A stretch of DNA of 64,000 nt, from positions 310,001-374,000 of the forward strand of contig NZ_JAAAPJ010000008.1 in the NCBI RefSeq assembly GCF_009909145.1, given 5' to 3'. This document shows positions 7,372 through 15,882 of the stretch, piece after piece; position 1 is the stretch's first letter; every line of letters starts with the position of its first letter. The stretch is from Corallococcus silvisoli. GTDB taxonomy: Bacteria; Myxococcota; Myxococcia; Myxococcales; Myxococcaceae. The notes under the pieces are model-generated. The model worked only from the letters and a program-made list of their open reading frames with translations, searched no databases and was not told where the DNA came from. The position numbers were made by a program, and so were the translations under genes.

Positions 7372-9918
7372 ATGTCGAAGGTACAAAGACTCGTCAGCAC
7401 CGCGCTGCCGCTGGCGCTGCTGGGTGTGGCTGCATACGTGCTGCACCGGGAGCTGTCGCACGTCCACCGTCATGACGTGTCGGCGGGGCTGGCGGCGGTG
7501 TCCTCGGGCCGCATCCTCCTGGCCCTGGCGGTCACCGCCGTGAACTACGTGGCCCTCACGCTGTACGACGTGCTGGCGCTGGGGCACGCGGGTCACCGGC
7601 TCCCGTACCCGCGCGTGGGGTTCACGTCCTTCGTGGGCTACGCCTTCGGGCACAACCTGGGCGCGTCATTCCTCAGCGGGGGGTCGGTTCGCTACCGGCT
7701 GTATTCCGCCTGGGGGCTCACCGCGCTGGATGTGGCGCGCGTCTCCGTGTTCAACGCGCTCACGTTCTGGCTGGGATTGGCCGCCGTCACCGGCACGTCG
7801 CTGCTGGTGGAGGGGGGCGGCGGGGTGCTGTCGGTGTCCGCCCCCGTGGCGCACGTGCTGGGCGCGGTGCTGTGGCTGCTGCTCGTGGGCTACTTCGTGG
7901 CCTGCGCCCGGGTGCGCCGGCCCCTGCGCGTGCGCGGGCTGGAGTGGACGCTGCCGACGCCCGCGCGGGCGTTGGCGCAGCTGGTGGTGTCGTGCACCGA
8001 CTGGGTGCTGGCGGCGCTCGTGTTGTGGGTGCTGCTGCCGGCGGACAGCGGCGTGTCGCTGCCGTCGCTCACCGCGCTGTTCGCGCTGGCTCAGCTGGCC
8101 GGCATCGCCAGCCAGGTGCCGGCGGGGCTGGGCGTCTTCGAGACGGTGATGTTGTCCGCGCTCACGCCGCACGTGCCCGCGTCCCAGGTGGTGGGCATGC
8201 TGCTCATCTACCGGTTCGTCTACTACCTGGTGCCCTTCACGGTGGCGGCGCTCCTGCTCGCGGGGCACGAGGTGCTTCAGCGCCGTCACCACCTGACGCG
8301 GCTGGCGAAGGTCATGCACAGCTCGTTCGCGCCGGTGGTGCCCTGGGTCGCGTCGGCGGTGGCGTTCGTGGCGGGCACGGTGCTGTTGTTCTCTGGCGCG
8401 ACGCCGACGGAGAGGGATCGATTGGCGGTGCTGCGCCGCCTGGTGCCGCTGTCGCTGCTGGAGGTGTCGCACCTGTTGGGGAGCCTGGTGGGCCTGGCGC
8501 TGCTGCTGCTCGCGCGCGGGCTCCAGCGGCGGCTGGACGCGGCCTACGTGCTGACGCAGGCGCTGCTGGTGGCGGGCGCGGTGTTCTCCGTGGTGAAGGG
8601 CGTGGACTACGAGGAGGCCACGCTGCTGCTGGTCCTCGCCGTGGCGCTGGCGCCCTTCCATCAGCAGTTCTACCGGCACGCGTCGCTCTTCGCGGAGGCC
8701 TTCAGCCCTGGGTGGCTGCTGGCCGCGGTGGCGGTGGTGGGCGCGTCGGTGTGGCTGGGGTTCTTCTCGTACCGGCACGTGGATTACAGCCACGATCTCT
8801 GGTGGCGCTTCACCTTCTCAGGCGACGCGCCGCGCTTCCTGCGCGCCAGCGTGGGCGTGCTGGGCGCGACCGTGGTGGCGGGAATCGCCTCGCTCCTGCG
8901 CCCGGCCGGGGCGCGCACGCACCCCCCGACGTTGGAGGAGCTGCGGAAGGTGCGGCCCCTGGTGGCGAGCGCGACGGAGTCCATGGCCTCGCTGGCGCTG
9001 GTGGGGGACAAGTCGCTGCTGTTCAACGACGCGGGAGACGCCTTCCTCATGTACGGCGTGGCCGGCCGCGCGTGGGTGTCCATGGGGGATCCGGTGGGGC
9101 CTCCGGAAGCCGCGACGGAGCTGGCGTGGCGCTTCCGCGAGCTGGCGGATCGGCACCATGGCTGGGCGTGCTTCTACCAGGTGGGGCCGGGAGCGCTGCC
9201 GCGCTACCTGGACCTGGGCCTGACGCTGCTCAAGCTGGGCGAGGAGGCCACGGTGCCGCTGGAGGACTTCAGCCTGGAGGGGCCGGAGCGCCGCGGCCTG
9301 CGCCACGGCGTGCGCCGCATGGAGCGCGAGGGCTGGACGTTCGAGGTACGGCCGCGTGAGGCCGTGCCGGAGCTGATGCCTCGGTTACAGGCCATCTCCG
9401 ACGCGTGGCTCGCGGAGAAGAACACGCGCGAGAAGGGCTTCAGCCTGGGCTGGTTCTCCCCGCGCTACCTGGAGCAGGGGCCCGTGGCGTTGGTGTGCAA
9501 GGACGGCGTCCTCACGGGCTTCGCCAACGTGTGGGCCCCGGACACGAAGGAGGAGCTGAGCGTGGACCTCATGCGCTACCTGCCGGGCAGCCCGCACGGC
9601 GCCATGGACTACCTCTTCACGTCGCTGATGCTCTGGGGCCGGCAGCAGGGCTTCCACCGCTTCAACCTGGGCATGGCGCCCTTCAGCGGCTTCGAGGAGC
9701 GCACGCTCGCGCCGGTGTGGAACCGGCTGGGCGCGCTCGTGTTCCGGCACGGCGAGCACTTCTACAACTTCCAGGGGCTGCGCCACTACAAGGAGAAGTT
9801 CCGTCCGGACTGGTCGCCGCGCTACCTGGCGTCGCCGGGGGGGCTCGCGCTGCCGGGGGTTCTCACGGGCGTGGCCTCGCTGGTGTCGCGCGGGCTGGGA
9901 GGGGTGGTGGCGCGATGA
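7372..9918 (+). CDS. mprF: Bifunctional lysyl-phosphatidylglycerol synthase/flippase MprF
   Basis: The start is ATG 7372 after GGGAGAACCGGGA; the product has 848 residues. Residues 1 to about 510 form a multi-span membrane domain (LPG flippase type) with the family segment GYAFGHNLGASFLSGGSVRYRLYS. From about residue 524 comes the cytoplasmic GNAT-like DUF2156 synthase domain (SLALVGDKSLLFND, VGPGALPRYLDLGL, SVDLMRYLPGSPHGAMDYLF, FNLGMAPFSGF, ALRHYKEKFRPDW-like end). It transfers lysine from lysyl-tRNA to phosphatidylglycerol and flips the product to the outer leaflet, reducing negative surface charge and aiding resistance to cationic peptides and acid. Its stop overlaps the start of the AcvB/VirJ-like gene by four bases. 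Confidence 0.93.
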   Translation: MSKVQRLVSTALPLALLGVAAYVLHRELSHVHRHDVSAGLAAVSSGRILLALAVTAVNYVALTLYDVLALGHAGHRLPYPRVGFTSFVGYAFGHNLGASFLSGGSVRYRLYSAWGLTALDVARVSVFNALTFWLGLAAVTGTSLLVEGGGGVLSVSAPVAHVLGAVLWLLLVGYFVACARVRRPLRVRGLEWTLPTPARALAQLVVSCTDWVLAALVLWVLLPADSGVSLPSLTALFALAQLAGIASQVPAGLGVFETVMLSALTPHVPASQVVGMLLIYRFVYYLVPFTVAALLLAGHEVLQRRHHLTRLAKVMHSSFAPVVPWVASAVAFVAGTVLLFSGATPTERDRLAVLRRLVPLSLLEVSHLLGSLVGLALLLLARGLQRRLDAAYVLTQALLVAGAVFSVVKGVDYEEATLLLVLAVALAPFHQQFYRHASLFAEAFSPGWLLAAVAVVGASVWLGFFSYRHVDYSHDLWWRFTFSGDAPRFLRASVGVLGATVVAGIASLLRPAGARTHPPTLEELRKVRPLVASATESMASLALVGDKSLLFNDAGDAFLMYGVAGRAWVSMGDPVGPPEAATELAWRFRELADRHHGWACFYQVGPGALPRYLDLGLTLLKLGEEATVPLEDFSLEGPERRGLRHGVRRMEREGWTFEVRPREAVPELMPRLQAISDAWLAEKNTREKGFSLGWFSPRYLEQGPVALVCKDGVLTGFANVWAPDTKEELSVDLMRYLPGSPHGAMDYLFTSLMLWGRQQGFHRFNLGMAPFSGFEERTLAPVWNRLGALVFRHGEHFYNFQGLRHYKEKFRPDWSPRYLASPGGLALPGVLTGVASLVSRGLGGVVAR

Positions 9919-11468
9919 AGAAGCGCGCGGGCTGGTTCCTGGTGGGGGCGGTGCTGGCGCTGACCCTGGCGCTCCTCCCCGCGTCCCGCACCTGCGCGGC
10001 GCCCCCCGCGCCCCAGGCTCCGGCGTCCGCGTCAGCGCCCGCGCCTGTCCCCGCGGCGCCGGCGGCGCCGAGCGTGGAGACGCTGAACCCCGGTGGCCGC
10101 TTCGGGCACGTCACGGTGGTGACGCCCCCGGGGGCGCCAGCGACGGTGGCGCTGCTCCTGGCGGATGGCCCGGCGGATCAGGGCCGGGGCCGGGAGCTGG
10201 CCCTGGTGCTGGCCTCGCACGGCGCGCTGGTGCTCGCGGTGGACGGCAGGGCCTACCTGCGCGCGCTGGAGAAGGGCAAGCGGTGCGCGTACCCGGCGGG
10301 CGACCTGGAGGTCCTGAGCCAGGGCTACCAGCAGCACGCGAAGCTGCCCGAATACCTGCACCCGGTGCTCGTGGGGGAGGGCATTGGCGCGGCCGTGGCC
10401 TACGCGGCGCTGGCCCAGGCTCCGGAGGGGACGTTCCGGGGCGCGGTGAGCGTGGACTTCACGCCGGAGCTGACGACGTCCGCCGTCTTCTGTCCGGGCG
10501 CGGGCCTGGTGCGCTCGCGCGCGGCCAAGGACACCCAGGAGCGGCTGGGACCGGCGCGCGTCCTGACGGAGCCGTGGGTGCTGCTCGTCGCGGACCACGA
10601 CGCGACCCACCGGGTGAAGGCCGCGCATGACTTCACGCGCGCGCTGAGGACGGGCCGCGTGGTGACGGTGCCCGGCCCGGGCCTGGCCCGCATGCCCGTG
10701 TCCTCGTGGCAGGGGCCGCTCCTCGCCGCCTACGACGCCGCTGCGGTGCCGCTCGCCGCGGAGCATCTGCCCCTGGTGTCCGGGGCCCCGGTGCCGGATG
10801 CGGGCGTGGGGACGCTCGCCGGAGACGCGTCGGTGGAGGGGCTGCCGCTCGTGGAGGTCCCCGCGACGTCCGCCCCCCAGAGCGACACGCTGGCGCTCAT
10901 CGTCACCGGGGATGGCGGCTGGGCGAGCCTGGATCAGTCCGTGGCGGAGTCGCTCGCGGGCCAGGGCATTCCCGTCGTGGGGTTCAACTCGCTGCGCTAC
11001 TTCTGGAAGCGCCGGACCCCGGAGGAGACGTCCGCGGACGTGGCCCGCGCGCTGCGCCACTTCCTGGCCTCCTGGGGCAAGCAGCGCGTGATGCTGTTGG
11101 GCTATTCGCGCGGCGCGGACGTGGTGCCGGCCATCGCCGCGCGCCTGCCGGAGGACCTGCGGGCCCGGGTGCGGCTGCTCGTCCTGCTCGCGCCCGGGAA
11201 GGAGGCGGAGTTCGAGGTGCACGTCACCGATATCTTCGGAGGCAAGGGCCGCCCCACGAACGCGGTGCTCCCGGACGTGAAGGCCCTGAAGGGCACGCCG
11301 GTGCTCTGCCTCTACGGCGACGAGGAGCTGGCGGACAGCCTCTGCCCGGCGCTGTCGGACGTGCCCGGCGCCCGGGCCACCATGCTCAAGGGGGGACACC
11401 ACTTCGACGGGGACTACGCCGCCATCGCGCGTCTGGTGATGCGGGAACTCGGTATGGCTTTACCCTGA
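9915..11468 (+). CDS. acvB: AcvB/VirJ-family periplasmic hydrolase (probable lysyl-PG hydrolase)
   Basis: This 517-residue exported protein has a signal peptide (about residues 1-28, ending CAA) and a Pro/Ala linker. Two alpha/beta-hydrolase-like halves follow. The C-terminal half has the nucleophile elbow GYSRGA with Ser398, preceded by IVTGDGGWASLD and followed by GDEELADSLC and a terminal GGHHFDGDY, a complete Ser-Asp-His set. The N-terminal half has GEGIGA at residues 154-159, with Gly at the nucleophile position, so it is probably catalytically dead. Agrobacterium AcvB hydrolyses lysyl-phosphatidylglycerol and is encoded with the MprF homologue LpiA. The four-base overlap with mprF here supports the same role. 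The architecture is like AcvB rather than the shorter VirJ. Confidence 0.87.
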   Translation: MKKRAGWFLVGAVLALTLALLPASRTCAAPPAPQAPASASAPAPVPAAPAAPSVETLNPGGRFGHVTVVTPPGAPATVALLLADGPADQGRGRELALVLASHGALVLAVDGRAYLRALEKGKRCAYPAGDLEVLSQGYQQHAKLPEYLHPVLVGEGIGAAVAYAALAQAPEGTFRGAVSVDFTPELTTSAVFCPGAGLVRSRAAKDTQERLGPARVLTEPWVLLVADHDATHRVKAAHDFTRALRTGRVVTVPGPGLARMPVSSWQGPLLAAYDAAAVPLAAEHLPLVSGAPVPDAGVGTLAGDASVEGLPLVEVPATSAPQSDTLALIVTGDGGWASLDQSVAESLAGQGIPVVGFNSLRYFWKRRTPEETSADVARALRHFLASWGKQRVMLLGYSRGADVVPAIAARLPEDLRARVRLLVLLAPGKEAEFEVHVTDIFGGKGRPTNAVLPDVKALKGTPVLCLYGDEELADSLCPALSDVPGARATMLKGGHHFDGDYAAIARLVMRELGMALP

Positions 11469-11603
11469 TGCTCCCGGGTCGCGCCGTCCGTCGGTTGGCG
11501 GACGCGTGATTGTCTTTGTCGGGAGGTGCATTGACTTGCATCCGTCGAACCTCTACTTCGCACGGCCCGGCTTCTGGCGCGCCGGGTCTCTGGGGGTTCA
11601 CAC

Positions 11604-13163
11604 ATGGTCAAGCAGTCCGCACCGGTCGTCAGCACCGTCGAAGGGCAGCTTCAAGGTGTCGCCGAGGAAGGAGTGTATGCCTTCAAGGGCATCCCCTACG
11701 CCCAGCCTCCGGTGGGCGCGCTGCGCTGGCGCGCGCCCGCACCGCTCGCCCCCTGGAAGTACCTCCGGCAGGCCGCGGCGTTCGGCAACTCCTCGCTTCA
11801 GTCGCGGGAGGACTGCATCGCGAACGGCGGCGATCCGCATCCCATGGACGAGGACTGTCTCTATCTCAACGTCTGGACGCCCCGCGTGGAGGCCCAGGCG
11901 AAGCTGCCGGTCATCGTGTGGATCCACGGCGGCGCGTATGTGATTGGCGCGAGCGGCCTGCCCCCGTACAGCGGCGTGCCGCTGGCGTCGCGGGATGCCG
12001 TCGTGGTCACGCTGAACTACCGCCTGGGCCACCTGGGCTTCCTGGCCCATCCGGCGCTGCTGGAGGAGCCCGGCGGCGGCGCGGCCAACTTCGGCCTGTT
12101 GGATCAGGTCGCCGCGCTCCAGTGGGTGCACCGCAACATCGCGCGCTTCGGAGGGGACCCCGGCAACGTCACGATCATCGGCCAGTCCGCGGGCGCCAAG
12201 AGCGTCCTGTCGCTCTTCTGCATGGCGGCGGCGCGCCCGTACTTCCACCGGGGTGTGGCGATGAGCGTGTACGGCATGGATGAGATCCCCCTGGAGAAGG
12301 CGGTGCTCAAGGGGGAGGCCCTGATTCGCGGCCTGGGCGTGCCGGACGCGGAGGCGACGCCGGATCGCCTGCGCCTGTTGCCCGCGGAGGACTTCTGGCA
12401 GCAGCCCTCGGACACGTCCCTGGCCCCCGTGGCGGTGACGGGCGACACCGTGCTGCCCCAGTCCATCCTGTCCACCTTCAAGGCGCAGCAGCAGTCGCGC
12501 GTGCCCCTCATCCTGGGGAGCACCAGCGACGACGTGAGCGTGATGGAGGCGATGAACATGGACCCCATGGACGTCCTCCGGGCCCTGCGCGCCCAGAACG
12601 TGCCCATTGGCCTGCTCTACCCGGGCGTGACGCCCGACGAGGAGCTGGCGCGGCAGGCGTGCCGGGACATCGTCTTCACGCTCATCCCCCGGCAGATCGC
12701 GGACCTGCACAACAAGGTCTCCGACGCGTGGCGCTTCTACTTCGAATACACCGCCACCGCGCTGCGCCCCGACTTCACCCACGGCGTCCCGCACGGCGCG
12801 GAGATCCCCTACTTCCTGGACACCGTGGCCCGCTGCCCGCCCACCGAGGACGTCCTCACCGACGAGGACCGCGCGTACTCGCGCCAGGTGAGCCAGTGGC
12901 TGCTCCAGTTCGCCCGCACGGGAGCCCCCGCGCCCGCGACGGAGTGGCCTCGGCACCAGCAGGGCGACGACCGCACCCTGCGCATGCAGCAGCCGCCGAA
13001 GGTGGAGACGAACTTCATGCAGCTGCGCCTCAACGCCTTCCTGCTGGTGAGCGCCATCATCAACGGCGTGGGCGGCGGCGCGGAAGGCAAGGCCTCCTCG
13101 CGGCCCCCCTCGCGGCAGGGCACCGCGCCACGCAAGACGCGTCCCGAGGGCACGCCCCTCTAA
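11604..13163 (+). CDS. Type-B carboxylesterase (para-nitrobenzyl esterase-like)
   Basis: A 519-residue serine esterase of the carboxylesterase/cholinesterase family. The oxyanion-hole motif HGGAY is at residues 108-112. The nucleophile elbow is GQSAGA with Ser195 (most relatives have GESAG). The acidic residue probably lies in LGSTSDDVSVM and the His in the GVPHGAEIPYFLD segment, which matches the family C-terminal GxxHGxElpy pattern. It lacks a signal peptide and starts at ATG 11604 behind a GGGGG ribosome site. It probably hydrolyses small esters in the cytoplasm; the substrate is unknown. The C-terminus carries a basic, disordered extension (SSRPPSRQGTAPRKTR). It appears to be transcribed alone. 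Confidence 0.9.
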   Translation: MVKQSAPVVSTVEGQLQGVAEEGVYAFKGIPYAQPPVGALRWRAPAPLAPWKYLRQAAAFGNSSLQSREDCIANGGDPHPMDEDCLYLNVWTPRVEAQAKLPVIVWIHGGAYVIGASGLPPYSGVPLASRDAVVVTLNYRLGHLGFLAHPALLEEPGGGAANFGLLDQVAALQWVHRNIARFGGDPGNVTIIGQSAGAKSVLSLFCMAAARPYFHRGVAMSVYGMDEIPLEKAVLKGEALIRGLGVPDAEATPDRLRLLPAEDFWQQPSDTSLAPVAVTGDTVLPQSILSTFKAQQQSRVPLILGSTSDDVSVMEAMNMDPMDVLRALRAQNVPIGLLYPGVTPDEELARQACRDIVFTLIPRQIADLHNKVSDAWRFYFEYTATALRPDFTHGVPHGAEIPYFLDTVARCPPTEDVLTDEDRAYSRQVSQWLLQFARTGAPAPATEWPRHQQGDDRTLRMQQPPKVETNFMQLRLNAFLLVSAIINGVGGGAEGKASSRPPSRQGTAPRKTRPEGTPL

Positions 13164-13298
13164 CAGGCGACGGACGCAGGCCGCGTCGGCAGAAGGAGGG
13201 GCCCACCCACCCACGCGCGCGACTCCTCGGTGGGGTCGCGCGCGGTGGCGGGCGGGCCCCTTCGTTCGTTTCGTGCCTCGTGGACCGACGCGTCGGCG

Positions 13299-13331
13299 TT
13301 GACAGATTGAATAAGGCTTGTCTTATATAAG
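13299..13331 (+). promoter_or_regulatory. Promoter with overlapping ArsR-type operator
   Basis: A consensus -35 TTGACA (13299-13304) is followed by an A/T-rich -10 region (TATATA at 13324-13329, spacing 19). The spacer and -10 hold ATAAG (13311-13315), six bases, CTTAT (13322-13326), and then the overlapping perfect palindrome CTTATATAAG (13322-13331). This ATAAG/CTTAT layout resembles ArsR/SmtB-family operators. It lies 24 bases before the SRPBCC-ArsR operon, so autorepression is likely. Confidence 0.6.
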
Positions 13332-13354
13332 TCAAACCTTAGTCTGGAGACGCC

Positions 13355-14014
13355 ATGATCAACGTGGAGCGCTACATCGGGGCCGTCGTGCGAGAGGTGG
13401 AGAGCCGCGAGCACGAGGGCAAGCCCGCCCGGGTCGTCATCGCCATGCGGGACTACGACACGACGGTCGAGGACCTCTGGGACGCGCTGACCCAGCCGGA
13501 GCGCATCCCCCGCTGGTTCCTGCCGGTGTCGGGCGACCTCAAGCTGGGCGGCCGCTACCAGCTCCAGGGCAACGCCGGCGGCACCATTACCCGCTGCGAG
13601 CCGCCGCGGTGCCTGGGGCTGACGTGGGAGGCCCGGGGGGACGTGAGCTGGGTGGAGGTCACCCTGTCCGAGGCGCCGGGTGGCGGGGCGCGGCTGCGGC
13701 TGGAGCACATGGCCCACGTCAGCCCCTTCTGGGACGACTATGGCCCCGGCGCGGTGGGGATCGGCTGGGAGCTGGGGTTGGTGGGCCTGGGCCTGCACCT
13801 GGAGTCCGGCGGGGACACCGTGGACAAGGCCGCGGCGGCGGCCTGGACGGCGTCGGATGACGGCAAGGCCTTCATCCTGGCCAGCAGCAACGGCTGGGCG
13901 CGGGCGGAGGCGGCGGCGGGAGAGGAGGGCGCGGTGGCGAAGGCGCGCGCGGCGCGGACGGCGGCCTTCTATACTGGCGCGCCACCTCCCGATGTGAGGC
14001 ATCCGGGGGTCTGA
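13355..14014 (+). CDS. SRPBCC (AHSA1-like) domain protein
   Basis: A 219-residue protein. The core has the AHSA1/START-like pattern: AMRDYDTTVEDLWDALTQPERIPRWFLPVSGDLKLGGRYQLQGNAGGTI followed by a CEPPRCLGLTWE strand and a LRLEHMAHVSPFWDDYGPGAVGIGWE segment. The family binds hydrophobic ligands in a helix-grip cavity and is very often encoded with an ArsR regulator, as here, where the next gene begins 8 bases after the stop. It is cytoplasmic, with no export signal. The C-terminal ~50 residues are Ala-rich. The promoter just upstream has a candidate ArsR operator. The function is probably ligand sequestration or stress response; the true ligand is unknown. Confidence 0.88.
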   Translation: MINVERYIGAVVREVESREHEGKPARVVIAMRDYDTTVEDLWDALTQPERIPRWFLPVSGDLKLGGRYQLQGNAGGTITRCEPPRCLGLTWEARGDVSWVEVTLSEAPGGGARLRLEHMAHVSPFWDDYGPGAVGIGWELGLVGLGLHLESGGDTVDKAAAAAWTASDDGKAFILASSNGWARAEAAAGEEGAVAKARAARTAAFYTGAPPPDVRHPGV

Positions 14015-14022
14015 GAGGTTCG

Positions 14023-14391
14023 ATGCACGCCTTCGATGTCCTGGGCGATCCGGTACGGCGGCGGATCCTGGAGCTCCTGGCCGAGGGCGAGTGCGCCTCC
14101 GGCGAGGTCACCGAGGCGATCCAAGCCGAGTTCGGCATCAGCCAGCCCGCGGTCAGCCAGCACCTGAAGGTGCTGCGCGACAGCGGCTTCGCGGGCGTGC
14201 GCGCCGAAGGGACCCGGCGCGTCTATCACGTCGACCCGGGACCGCTGCGCGAGGTCGACGCCTGGCTGGAGCGGTTCCGCGTGTTCTGGACGCCCCGGCT
14301 GGACGCGCTCGCCACGGAGGTGGCGCGCGGCAAGAAGGCCCGCGCCAAGGCTGGCGACGGGCCCTCTCCCTGGAAGAAGTCCCAGGACTAG
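14023..14391 (+). CDS. ArsR-family winged-helix transcriptional regulator
   Basis: A 122-residue repressor with the standard ArsR fold: MHAFDVLGDPVRRRILELLAEGE, then the recognition helix region FGISQPAVSQHLKVLRDSGFAGVRAEGTRRVYHVDP. There is no CxCxxC or other obvious metal-binding Cys motif, so it is more likely to sense a small organic ligand or redox state, or to act through its SRPBCC partner, than to sense metal. It is the second gene of a two-gene operon with the SRPBCC protein, eight bases apart, and probably represses the ATAAG/CTTAT operator upstream. Its last four bases overlap the end of the convergent lipoprotein gene. Confidence 0.92.
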   Translation: MHAFDVLGDPVRRRILELLAEGECASGEVTEAIQAEFGISQPAVSQHLKVLRDSGFAGVRAEGTRRVYHVDPGPLREVDAWLERFRVFWTPRLDALATEVARGKKARAKAGDGPSPWKKSQD

Positions 14392-14888
14392 CTGCTGAAG
14401 AGCACCAGCACGAAGGTGTTCGTGCCCGGAAGGTGGAACACGGTGCCCTGGCGCAGCGAGCCCTTGAAGAAGGGGGCCGCGTCGTAGGCGGTGGCTCCCT
14501 TCAGGGCGTCGCGGGTGGCGTCCGGCAGCCACCCGCCGTCCTCCACCTTCACCGTCAGCCGCGTGGGCTTCAGCGCGGCCTGGAGCGCGGGGACGTCCGC
14601 CGCCGCGTACTCCAGCTCCGCGAGGAACTGCGTGTCCGTGGGGCCCAGCCCGCCCGGGATGCCGCGCGCGGACTGGCGCCAGCGCACCGCCTGGGGGCGG
14701 CGCGGCAGCGTCACGGTCTTCTCCAGCGTCTCCAGGTCCGTTCCCGTCTTCGCGGCCGGAGCGGCCGTCTGTGTCGTCATGGATGCACTCCCGCCCGTGG
14801 GCTTGTCGCAGGCCAGCGAAACACACCCCAACAGCAGGGTGCCAGCGAGCGCGCGCCTAACGGCCTCCGATGGGACGCGACACCGCAT
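14388..14888 (-). CDS. Small lipoprotein, unknown; candidate partner of upstream protein
   Basis: This 166-residue product has a basic N-terminus, a hydrophobic stretch (ALAGTLLLGCVSLAC) and a plausible lipobox VSLAC with the lipidated Cys at residue 27, so it should be anchored in the envelope. The mature part has a Thr/Ala-rich linker and a compact ~110-residue domain (PQAVRWRQSARGIPGGLGPTD, FLAELEY, LPGTNTFVLVLFSS). I do not recognise the family. ATG 14888 is supported by GGGGAG eight bases upstream and lies inside the end of the preceding gene, overlapping by 32 bases, so the two are probably translationally coupled. That arrangement and the lipid anchor would suit an immunity or partner protein, which is inference. 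Confidence 0.7.
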   Translation of the reverse strand: MRCRVPSEAVRRALAGTLLLGCVSLACDKPTGGSASMTTQTAAPAAKTGTDLETLEKTVTLPRRPQAVRWRQSARGIPGGLGPTDTQFLAELEYAAADVPALQAALKPTRLTVKVEDGGWLPDATRDALKGATAYDAAPFFKGSLRQGTVFHLPGTNTFVLVLFSS

Positions 14889-15882
14889 TCTCGGGGCTCC
14901 CCTGCTCCCAGGTCACGTGGCGCTGGAGCGTGCCGTAGTTGGTGTACTGGTGCCCCAGGCCGGTGCGCTCGAGCCGGCCGTTGGCCGCGTCCGGCGTGCC
15001 GGTGTTGATGTCCGCCTGGCCCGGGTTGAAGTTGTAGCGGTCCTCCGCGTGCAGCGTCATGTCCATCTCGAAGCGGGGCTTTCCGCCCGGCGTCTCCGGC
15101 GGGTAGACGGTGACGGTGGCGCTGTTCCAGATGGAGTGGCCGCCAATGGCCTTCTGCCAGTTCTCCGTCTCCGGGTACGGGAACTGCTCGCTGCCGCCCA
15201 CGCCAATCTGCGAGCCCGTCACCTGGAACGTCACCGGCTTGCCGGCGAGCGAGGGATCCTGCGCGACCATCTGGTTGTAGGCCGCCTCCACCGCCTGCTG
15301 CGTGTCGCGGGTGGAGTTGGTGAGCACCGCCTGGCCCGCGGGGTCCGTGCTGACGAAGCGCTCGTAGTCGAAGTGCCGGTCCGCCCCGTTGCCGTGCAGG
15401 AAGTGGTCGTACGTGTCCAGCCCGTCCGGGATGTTGTTGTGCGGCACCCCCGGGATGCCCTGGAGGGCGCGCGCGCCGTTGAGCTTCACTTCCCACTCGG
15501 CCCGCGCCGCGTAGTCACCCAGGCCCGGGCTCTCCGTGGGGATGGGGTTGGGGTCGTTGGGGTCGTTGGGGTTCTGCAGGAAGCCGTTGTCGTGGTGGAT
15601 GTCGGGGCGCCGCGGAGGACCCACCTGGTAGTCCGCCACCGTGCCGCCGTTCGTCGCCACCGGCGTGCCGGCCGTCCCCACCTGGGTGGGCGTGGCCACG
15701 GGCGTCGGCGTCCCCAGCGAGGGCCCGCCGCGCCGGACCACGGACGCGGACTCGAAGGTGTCGGAGGGGCGCTGGGCGGCGGCGGGGGACGGGGGCGGCG
15801 GAGCCGGGCGGACCTCCGGGGTCAGGGCCTGCTTCACGCGCGCCGCGATGGCGCCACCAATGGACTCGCCGATTCTGGACAT
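14857..15882 (-). CDS. Unknown protein with Pro-rich linker and compact C-terminal domain (possible effector)
   Basis: I choose ATG 15882 (MSRIGESIGGAIAARVKQ) because GGGGGAAG lies eight bases upstream; the frame stays open to 15966 without a ribosome site. The 341-residue product has a short helical head, a disordered Pro/Thr/Val-rich region (residues ~25-120, including RPSDTFESASVV and NPNDPNDPNPIPT), and a C-terminal ~220-residue domain. That domain contains TYDHFLHGNGADRHFDYERFVS and a Trp/Tyr-rich end (GLGHQYTNYGTLQRHVTWE). There is no signal peptide. The head-linker-domain layout, lack of housekeeping similarity and overlapping lipoprotein gene suggest a secreted effector or toxin-like protein, but I cannot name a family. 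Confidence 0.65.
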   Translation of the reverse strand: MSRIGESIGGAIAARVKQALTPEVRPAPPPPSPAAAQRPSDTFESASVVRRGGPSLGTPTPVATPTQVGTAGTPVATNGGTVADYQVGPPRRPDIHHDNGFLQNPNDPNDPNPIPTESPGLGDYAARAEWEVKLNGARALQGIPGVPHNNIPDGLDTYDHFLHGNGADRHFDYERFVSTDPAGQAVLTNSTRDTQQAVEAAYNQMVAQDPSLAGKPVTFQVTGSQIGVGGSEQFPYPETENWQKAIGGHSIWNSATVTVYPPETPGGKPRFEMDMTLHAEDRYNFNPGQADINTGTPDAANGRLERTGLGHQYTNYGTLQRHVTWEQGSPENAVSRPIGGR

